Shown piece by piece: positions 54,898 to 64,000 of a DNA stretch of 64,000 nt. The stretch is from assembly GCF_001039355.2 (NCBI RefSeq), contig NW_019776113.1, positions 656,037 to 720,036 of the forward strand, in the 5' to 3' direction. The notes beneath the pieces are model-generated. The model was not told the DNA's origin, made no database searches, and was given only the letters and a program-made list of their open reading frames with translations. Position numbers and translations under genes: made by a program. The number at the start of each line of letters is the position of its first letter. The stretch's first letter is position 1. This DNA is from Lingula anatina (Eukaryota > Brachiopoda > Lingulata > Lingulida > Lingulidae).

Positions 54898-56476
54898 ATG
54901 AAGAGTGTCCTTGTGGTCGTGGTGGCAACACTATTTCTGTCCAGCAATCTTCATTCTAGCTCTGCTTCTAAGCACTGTCCGACGGACCGCGGCTACAGAT
55001 GGGTCGGCTCGTACTGCCTGCGATTTGTGAACAATAAAGTGTCGTGGGACAGCGCCAGTGACGTTTGTAAGAATGAGGGTGGGCATCTGTTGAGGTTAGA
55101 CGACCGGTCCAAAATGAATTACCTTACCAAATGGATGCGGGACAACGATTGTAAGTAGTTCAGGACAAATAAAGGCATACATATCAGTTATATTGTATCA
55201 TCACTCATGTCTAAATTTTATAATACATTGTGTGAGGTCAGAATTCCCGGTATGTTATGTGTTAGGTGTTAGTGTTACAGATCTGTTACAGATATGTTAC
55301 ATTAATCAACAATTCTGACCTCTTTCTAAACAGTGTAACACCAATGTTAGTGTAGCAGATCTGTTGACAACTACGTACAGTTCCTGTAACAGACGGTGTT
55401 ACACCAAACATCTCTGTTAAATAAAATGTTAAATTAATCAGCGCAAACTAAAAAATGTTAAGCTAAAATTTTCAATTGCTTATCCGTTTCTATAGGGATC
55501 AACGAGGGGTTATCGCAGAATTATTTTAGCTTATAGGCTTTCGATATTTAGTACGTCAGGAATAAAACATTTGAATTCCTCTTAATTTTAGAAAGTTTGA
55601 CCACCACGTGGTTAAGCTGGTGTTACATCTTCAAGAGGTCAAGACTGAATATGTTAGTGTTAGCAGACATATTTAGTTTTGGCCTAATTTCGATTTTGCC
55701 GTCTTGAACTAAAATTTATCTTGCGCTGATATTCTGTTTTGAATGAATATTTCCGATTTGAAGCTATTTTTCAAATTTAGACGATGGAAATGTATGAATT
55801 GAGATAAAATATTTATGTCTTGAACGTATTTTTGATGTCTTGAAGGAAATTTTCCCGTCTTGAATTTTTTCCGCTTTGGCGTGCCATAGGTGACACACAC
55901 CAGGAAATGGGTCAACATGGGGCTATCAGCCTGTTAACAACATGCTGCAGCAGAATAGCAGGATGTTGACCACATGTCAACAGACTGCTTACCTGAACTC
56001 CATGTTTTCTTTTTTGGGTTACCAGGAATGTTAACACATCTGTAACACTAACACCTAACACCTAACATACCTGGAATTCTGACCTCATCCATTGGGTACT
56101 TATCTCTCTCTCTCATATCCTTGTAAACGCTGAAGGACATGCTTGTTAAGATTTCGAAGCAATCCCCTTTCAATGTATAAATATGACTTGTTTCAGTGTG
56201 GAACTGGTATTGGGTAGATGGCAAAGACATTGGCGATAAAAACTTTGTGTGGTCATCTAATGGCCAACAGGTAGGCTCCAATCTGTGGCTCATTGGCGAA
56301 CCCAACCACTTATTGGGCAGTAGACCGTTCTGTGCACGACTCAAAGCCGGGTTCTCCGATGGCCTTGCAGATACTGGATGTAGCTATGGCAGTCAACCCT
56401 ATGTTTGTGAAAATGAATCCGGTATGAGAAAAAGATACGATTTATTCATCCATGAGCTAGTTGAAAATCAAAGGTG

Positions 56477-56539
<63 letters not shown>

Positions 56540-59106
56540 GCCTATATATATATATGGCCCATTAACAAAAATGAGTGAAAAAACACAACCCTAATTGCAT
56601 TAATTGTACATGTCATAACTGTAACTAATTGCTTTCATACCTTGTTTAAATATTAAGAATGTTGACGTCAATTTATGCATCGCTGTAAAATTTCATGCTA
56701 GCATATATAGGCACTATACTATCACCGTTTGACATGAGCGCAGCCAATCAGGCCAATGGTGAACATTTGGTTTAATCTTATTCCAATGTTTTCGATCAAA
56801 GTCATTTCAGGCTTAGTTCTAAGATCTAAAGCTTGTTATATAATCGATAACAACTTTATTTAAAGCTTTCTTGTCGTGGTTTGATGCAGTAATCGAAACC
56901 ATGGAATATATCCTATATGATATATTTTCTTGTCAAAACACACATCATGCAGAAAGAGAGAAAGATTTGTTTTGATATCCCAATTTTTTATGTCAACGGA
57001 AATATTATGCAAATGCTACAATGTTTCTTGTTTATACACATTTAACATGCATTTTAGAAAACGGAGAATGGGGAGAATGGGGATCATGGACCCCCTGTTC
57101 TCTTTCATGTGGGAGCGGACGTCAATCTCGAAGTCGTTCCTGTGATAACCCAAAACCAAATGGTCTTGGGGCAACGTGTCCTGGTTCATCTTATGAAATA
57201 CAAACCTGCAACACACAGCCATGTCCAGGTAAGTAGAACCAAATGTGTTTTTTATCAATATACAAATCAAGCCATTTATACCATACACACTGAAGCCAGT
57301 GTAATGTCAGTGACCGAGGCGTTTCATCAATGATTCATATGTGAGGCAATGGTGAATCTTTTATTTAAGTATAACATTCATTTCACCCAAAACACGACAA
57401 CACCATTACGACAGCAAGTGATGGCACGTTTAGATTTGGGTACACACATATTAGGCATATACCGCCCTTCAATTTCAGTTGACGGGGCTTGGGCAGCCTG
57501 GGCCGGTTGGGCCCTATGTTCAAAGACGTGTGGGGGTGGTACTATGATGAGAAGCCGCACATGTACAAACCCGAAACCTAACTACGGAGGAAAAGACTGT
57601 GTTCAAGGGAATGCAGCGCAAACCATAAAGTGCAACGAGAACGATTGTCCAAGTATAGTAACACAGTTCTTCTAACTATCAAATTAAAAATGCCAATGAA
57701 GTTTTATATACTTTCAGTGTATTTTATTTTTTTCAATTTTGAAGAATCCAGAAAATAAGGTCGTAATTGATGGTATCTCTAGCATAAGATGTTGCATTAT
57801 TTCATTTCAGTTGACGGAGCTTGGGCAGACTGGTCCGGTTGGACCAAATGTACAAGGACGTGTGGAGGTGGTACCATGATGAGAAGTCGTACATGTACCA
57901 ACCCAAAACCTCAACACGGAGGAAAAGACTGTACTCAGGGGAATGCAACGCAATTAACACAATGCAATTTAAGCGATTGTCCAAGTAAGCCGTCCAAAGT
58001 AATAAAACAGCGTGTCTTTTAACCCTTCATGTACGCATTCGTCCGTTAATGTTATTATTTCGAACTGCAAAATGAAAATGAGATTAAACATTTATAAATT
58101 AGAAGACATCACTGGACGACTGAGGTGGTCATTATCATTAAAAACATTATCGCAACAAATGATTATCGCAACAAATGATTTCACTCATCTTCCTCCAGCG
58201 TGTCAACTTCATGACGTCCCTGGGACCACTAGATCCGTGCTTGGCCCACGACTGAAGGAGAACGAGTCAGTGCGATACTATTGCTTGCCGGAATATAAGC
58301 TTGTTGGAGGCAGCGAAATACGTACATGTCAGGCGAATGGGTCTTTGTCTAACGAAGAACCTAAATGTACCAGTAAGTTTTAGTTCAGTTAATTAACGTA
58401 CTTCATCTTAGTACTTTTTCAATGGTTACTCTGAGTTTGTGGTAGACAAGCGTGGTGTTACATACTGTAGCAACTGAAATTGGAAAAAGTCTAAGATGGA
58501 ACTCAAGCGTCTTCGGGTTTTAAAAGATATAATAAAAACTTGGTATGTCTAGATAATTTAAATAAAATAATACACATGATAGTCACCGTGAATAACAGAC
58601 AGGAACTGAAGAAAACATAGCGGTAGAATGAACGGAAAAATGCTTCCAATTTGTTGCTATTCTGTCTTGATAGAAACAAATTCTCTCAATAGTCAGATTT
58701 ACTTATTCAATTATCTGCGAGGTACTGTTTTCAGAATGTTGTGGAGAGGCACGAAATATCCCAAATGGACTCCCAGACGTGCCCTCTGGCCTTTGCTTCG
58801 GAGATACTGTTACCTATCAGTGTGAAAGCGGCTATAAATTATCCAATGACACTACCATCACTTGCATGTCCCCAGATGAATGGCGATACATAGAATTACC
58901 TAAGTGCGAAGGTGATTTTAAGATCTATTGTTGTATAGATATCGCTCAACATGCTTTTTTGGATTAAGAGTGGTAGAGCGATCTTTTCAAAGGGTTGAAA
59001 GTATAAAATATAGTAGCATCATTTTTTCAGGCATTGTCTACTAGAAATACCTGAAATCAACTTTCAAATAAAATGAAAGTTGAAGTTAAGTAAATGTACG
59101 TTAATG

Positions 59107-59145
<39 letters not shown>

Positions 59146-62100
59146 CTCGGGACCAGAACTAAGTGCAGGTTTGCAATGTGGGTCATCACATATAACAAAT
59201 TGATGATCGAAGTGGATGCACTTCAAGGACTGGAGAATGAATATATATCAGCCGATCTTAATATTTTAAGTATATATACAAGGTAGAGTGATCGTCATTT
59301 TCAGCGGATGGAAACTGTAACTCCAGTGCCATTGCTGGACCAGCAGGTGGTTATAAAGCATGTTCCGGAAGTGACACGGATAAAGTATGCTATATGCATT
59401 GTTCCAACGGTAAAACATACACGAGTGACCATAGTATATTTGAATGTGGGGCTAAGACAGGCTGGGAGTGGAAAGTTCCTATGAGAGGTGGAAACAATTA
59501 TTTGCGAGGAACTGTAGGAAAATGCGAAGGTAGGTTATCCCCCCCCCAAAAAAAAAAATGCTTATCTTTCTCTCTTTTAGTTTTGTGTATATAGTTATTT
59601 CTATTGATTCCGAATGCATGATGTCCCCCCGTATCGTTAAGATGTACGTGACCATCAATCCGTCCCTCTATATATGCAAATATCATGCAGTGTATTCATA
59701 TTACAGTACCTGACGATCCAGTGAGGCTTTTAATGTTCCTTGAGGGATGTGATTTAACACTACAAACCTCTGAATTGACGGAAGCTTTAAAAAAGGAAAT
59801 AAAGAAAGAAATGATGAAAAAGTTGGATGCTCTAAATATATGCTCAGATCCTTGTCAGGTGAGACAGAATTTACAAATATGTTATTTCTTTTTCATGTGA
59901 TCACATCGATGTTTAATAGTAATGATACTGCTTTGTGACCGCCAAGTAGAATACAACCGACTAAAAGAAATTAATACACGTGTTTAATTGCACGCTTATC
60001 TTATTACATTTAGATCAGAGACATTGAAATAGAAACCATCAAAGCCAATATTTATAGACGAGTAGTGCCCCAAGAGAAGCTATTACGCATGAAGATCACT
60101 TTATTTGCTGCTCCTCCCAAAGGGTCCGTCACCACCGAGCAATCTGCAAGAATAGAACTGTCTAAGGCCATGAAGTTGTTGAAGTAAGTGGTAACACACG
60201 CAGTCATTAACATAATGAATTTATTGAGGTGTGAACATTGACTCCAAGAAGCCTGTTCATGCATCCTTTGAGCTGCTGTTATATAATTTTGTTTGAAAGG
60301 GTTTGATATTTAGATATATTTGTGTTTTTCTTTTTATTTGTAGCACGAAGGCGGCAGCACTTAAGCAGGCGATATTATCCCAGTCCATAACGTTACATAT
60401 CAATGGCACTCCCGCAAAAGTGGGAGGGACAAACTTGCGGATTTCCGGACCATCTTTGGCGTGTCCTGCAGGTTCCATTAGGAAAGCCTTTGAATGCTGT
60501 ATGTAAAAACTAAAATAGCGTTGGTTTAAATGAATATGTACATTAATAAAATAATTATAGAGAAATATACCTGGTATTGAATCTCATATTTAACATATTT
60601 CTAGCTGAAAATGTACGAGTAAAATGTACAATGCTTTTGAAAAGTTTAAAAAGCAGAATGGAAGCGCTTCTAAATATTAACAGATTATTGACTGTGTAAT
60701 ATTTTTGGATTAACAGTCAACTGCCCGGCGGGAACATACCATAATGAGGCTGAAAAGAAATGCTCCTCGTGTCCATTTGGTCAGTATCAGGACGAACGCG
60801 GTCAGATGTCCTGTAAATTGTGCCCAAATGGCACAACTACGGATAGAATTGGGGTCACCAACTCTTCTCAGTGCAGGGGTAACTTCCAAAATTGTAAAAT
60901 GAGTAGTTCATTGCATCCCGTTAAATATGTGATGGTATTTTGAGAGTTTTGTTTAAGATTTCTCAAAAGAAAATTTAGCGGCACCGTTGAAAGAATAGAC
61001 TCATCTTATTTAATGTTACCAATGTATTAGTGGGATTGAAAAATATGGTAACTAATTTTTCAGGTATTGTATAGTTTACTTGAAATACATGTACCTGCAA
61101 TCAACTTGTACAAAAAAATAACCATTGTATTTTTAGGGTTTGTCACACATAGTCTTTTTTCCCTTTTGCTCACTGTATGATACTTTGTTTATTACAGAAT
61201 ACGAAGGATGCGACTGTGGCATCCACCCATGCACCCTCAATGATACTGCCTTCAAATGCGACTGTCTTCCCGGATATGAGGACACTAATGGAACGTGTAC
61301 AGGTATAAGATACATGCGTGTACGCCTCTGTGAAGGTTATCAATTGTGGGGTTTTTTTTCTTTATAAAACGTTTTGAAATATAACACATTCTTAAGTGGT
61401 TCTTTGGGGACAGGTGGAACACGTAATAGCATGCGATGGTGTCTTCAGTCGGTTATATGAGTGCTGTTCTTCGTTTGCAGATATTGACGAATGCTTTACT
61501 GATGTTTGTCCTCCAAATTCCCGCTGCATCAACAAAGAGGGATCGTATAGATGTGAATGCTTGGCTGGCTTCAAGGGAGGGCCTTGTACTGGTAGGTACA
61601 CGGATTAGGTACCATTCTTGTTTACAGCCAATTGGGAACAATCAATGTTAAAGGCAATTATAAAATATAATACACGCCAGATATACATATATGTGCACAG
61701 GTTCATTTCATATTCAATGTACATTGTCTCAATTCAGATATAGATGAATGTATAATCCCCTCCACGTGTTCCGACCCCAGGACTCAGTGTGTTAACACCG
61801 TGGGGAGTTATGACTGCATATGTCGTCGTGGGTTCTACGGAGATAACTGTGGTAAGTTGGTTCATGTTAACATTCTCCATATATTGCAAGGTGAATATCA
61901 GATGATAAAATAAAGCCGATTAAACCCGAATATACTGTTACGTTAATTATGTCAATTTATGTCGATATAATTGTATTTATTTCCACCAAATTCCGTGCTG
62001 GATTGACATGTAGCTTGCTTTTACTCCAATTGAGAACGGCATATATGTATACCTCGAATACACTAAATGCCTTTTTGTTTTTCAGAACGTAACTGCCCGG

Positions 62101-62791
62101 TGGGCTTTGTGCAAGGTGACAGTAGCTGCTACTTGATAACGGAGAAGATGGTGACTTCTGACGATGGACGTCTCATGTGTGAAAGAGCTTACAACGGGTC
62201 ACATCTGGTTGACGTCAAGGACAAAAGGACTTTCAAATTTGTCACAAAAATTCTTCAGGCCTCCGGATCATATTGGACAGGCAAGTCGTTGATAGTTTAT
62301 GTACTGTCAATGTGTGTGTTTGCAATATTCTGTAATTGTTTCATACCATACAATATCGCCATGGTTTGCGTCTATGTAAAACAGCGCCTTTATCAGAAAC
62401 GACTTGATTTCTCAAACCCCATCCACAGTTACACTGTTGTTTTTATACTTCCGCACCAAATGATGGTGCATATTATTTTACATTTTAAAGGTGTGAATAC
62501 CAGCATTTGATGTTCAGAATATCTCTTATGTAGCTAATAAACATCAGTACAAATTGGTAGAAATATTTTTCTTTTCTAGGTTTGAACGACCGATCACAAG
62601 AAGGAAAATTCGTCTACAGTGACGGGAGTCAAATGTCTGCGTATAGTGAATGGGGCAACGGTAACGCCCAGCCGTCGTTCAATGACCCTACGAAAAACTG
62701 CGTCATTATAGACGGGTCAGCAGCGTTCATGTGGTCAGTTGTTGACTGCAACGAGAAACACTTGGCTCTTTGTGAGCTTGAAAGAGGTTAA
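54898..62791 (+). CDS. secreted lectin F: CTLD-3xTSP1-3xCCP-unassigned-GCC2/3-3xEGF-CTLD
   Basis: Seventeen exons: 54898-55150, 56197-56421, 57058-57228, 57479-57652, 57811-57984, 58199-58372, 58735-58911, 59305-59529, 59707-59858, 60014-60183, 60344-60498, 60717-60878, 61198-61302, 61481-61591, 61738-61851, 62086-62280, 62580-62791; 982 aa with no frame breaks. The signal peptide ([12 protein letters not shown]) is followed by CTLD1 with EPN (GEPNHLLG) and no WND. TSP1 repeats are WGEWGSWTPC, WAAWAGWALC and WADWSGWTKC. Three CCP-type exons, the 159-codon unassigned segment, GCC2/GCC3 ([18 protein letters not shown]), EGF, two calcium-binding EGFs (DIDEC) and CTLD2 follow. Exon lengths and phases match gene D almost exactly. 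The last intron has a GC donor (ACAG|GCAAGT). Repeats TSP1-3 and CCP1 are nearly identical to gene D, including introns, suggesting recent conversion. Secretion is predicted; ligand unknown. Confidence 0.92.
55231..56089. mobile_element. 859-bp foldback element in the first intron of gene F
   Basis: Ends of about 55 bp are inverted repeats (GAGGTCAGAATTCC..GGTATGTTA..TGTTAGTGTTACAGAT and its complement). CATTG flanks both sides (55226-55230, 56090-56094). The matching intron of gene D has a single CATTG (about 38451-38455), the empty site. It has no transposase frame, so it is non-autonomous. Confidence 0.85.
56479..56534. repeat. (AT)n microsatellite in a gene F intron
   Basis: A pure AT run directly after the exon 2 region, with a second short run after 56540. 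Confidence 0.9.
59113..59144. repeat. poly-T tract in a gene F intron
   Basis: About 31 T between the second and third CCP exons. It could be a retroposon tail on the minus strand, but no body is recognised. Confidence 0.7.
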
Positions 62792-64000
62792 CTGGAAAGA
62801 TTAACATCGAGTAAAAACAAATCTATAAGAGCTACAGGTATCACAGTTAATCATTATCCATAATGGTGAGGAGCTGTTATGGCTCTTGGTCAATGGAGAT
62901 TGATGAACGTTTGATGAATATTTGTCTCTGTATTCCATGAACGCTTTAGTGAAGTGAGACGATCGACAGATGATAAATGTATGAGGCCACTTTCCGACCC
63001 TAAATTTAATTTCGGGGGATTTTGTTTTAAGAGCTTGAGGGCTTGAAAATTCACTGAATAAGAATAAATCAACTTTATCAAGCTGTACACATGGATATGT
63101 GTTTTAACAGTGGGATATTTTTAAGGTTTCAGTTCTAATATGCATGTGGCATTGTTTAACAGGAATATATTTAGGAATTAATGTAGCTTGCAAAGAAAAT
63201 GAATCAATGCTAATTATTTAACGAGTCTTTTTTCCTTATCATGCAATAAATTACGTTTTGGTTACCGATTGGTTCAACAGTGTTATTCCAATTTCATTGA
63301 TTTAATAAATTTGATTCCAGAATAACGAATGTGTTTTAATTGACAACCAGAAACGCACAACTACAATTAAGAGAATTAATTGTATTTATGTAGCAAATGG
63401 TTTGTTTTAGTGGTGCTATTAACTTTTTGGTAATACATCAACGTTTTGTTTGGGTCTTGTGTCTGCACATTTTGACCTTAAGTAGTTGACCAAGACAAGG
63501 TGTTAACAGATGTCCAGGGTTAAGGAATGTCTTAGCTGCTGTGTATCAAGGCACACACAAGTATATTCTATGAAAGATGTTTTGGAGATTAATTCCATTG
63601 AGCTGCATTCAGTGAGAAGTCATTCAGCTTTGTAGCTACGGATATATTTACCCGCAGTTTTAGCAGCTACACTGTATTATTACTTACGTTTCTTTATTGT
63701 TATTTGTACACTGGTTACCAGTCATCACTTTTGTGGTTTCAAGATTTGGGGACGACTATTTGTTACTTGGTGACTATTTTCTTCGGTTTATTCAGTTTTC
63801 CCCAGCCACCAGTTTTGGTATTCAAGATTCAGCGACGGCTGTTGACGGTTATTTGTTACTTGGTGACTTTATTTTATTTGGACAATATTCACTTTTCTCC
63901 AGTCACCAGTATTTGTTATTCAAGTTTCGGCGACGGCTGTTTCCTTTTACGGGATGACTTCAAGTTTTGGATCACACACAGGCTAGTATTTGTTTTCATT
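62792..64000. other. 3' flank of gene F
   Basis: No coding exon supported. AATAAA occurs at 63063-63068 and 63245-63250, either of which could end the transcript. An imperfect tandem repeat lies at 63717-63955. Confidence 0.5.
63717..63955. repeat. imperfect tandem repeat, three units of about 85-100 bp
   Basis: Units share CCAGTCACCAGT..TTCAAGATT...CGACGGCTGTT and TATTTGTTACTTGGTGACT. It continues towards the window end and its origin is unknown. Confidence 0.65.

Overview
This is animal nuclear DNA, not bacterial. Genes are split into short exons with GT-AG (a few GC-AG) introns, TATA boxes lie about 80-95 bp before start codons, the spacers are AT-rich, and (CA)n, (AT)n and (CT)n runs and inverted-repeat transposons are frequent. 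The protein families (CLCA, PAN/apple, C-type lectin-like, thrombospondin type 1, sushi/CCP, GCC2/GCC3, EGF, fibronectin type II) suit a marine invertebrate, probably a deuterostome or lophotrochozoan. I cannot name the species. A 76-base N gap (7425-7500) and two single Ns (25440, 42502) mark assembly joins.

Layout. (1) 748-10232, minus: a CLCA-type metalloprotease/VWA protein with a C-terminal membrane anchor. Twelve exons are placed; the segment between the signal-peptide exon and the HEWGH exon is not found. (2) 12893-14275, minus: a small secreted single-PAN-domain protein. (3) 15121-15823, plus: a broken C-type lectin-like (CTLD) gene end. (4) 16396-31505, plus: three copies (A, B, C) of a short lectin gene, signal peptide-CTLD-TSP1-TSP1-CTLD. 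A is complete (415 codons). B stops after its first TSP1 exon and carries a chimeric 1.1 kb insert. C lacks its first exon. Between B and C lie two overlapping ORFs of a Polinton/adintovirus-like element and an orphan fibronectin type II exon. (5) 31.5-38 kb: transposon-rich spacer, with a Tc1-like element nested in a PIF/Harbinger-like element, followed by a piggyBac-like element. (6) 38100-45773 and 54898-62791, plus: two complete 17-exon genes (D, 987 aa; F, 982 aa) encoding signal peptide-CTLD-3xTSP1-3xCCP-an unassigned 159-codon segment-GCC2/GCC3-EGF-2x calcium-binding EGF-CTLD. A decayed third copy (E, 47390-50975) lies between them.

The lectin genes form one expanding tandem family in which every full-length member begins and ends with a CTLD and the middle is assembled from phase-1 exons. 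The products are predicted to be secreted, with two possible ligand-binding heads joined by a TSP1/CCP/EGF arm, so recognition or matrix/immune adhesion is a reasonable inference. Paralogous introns act as empty-site controls and confirm two of the transposon insertions with their target-site duplications.
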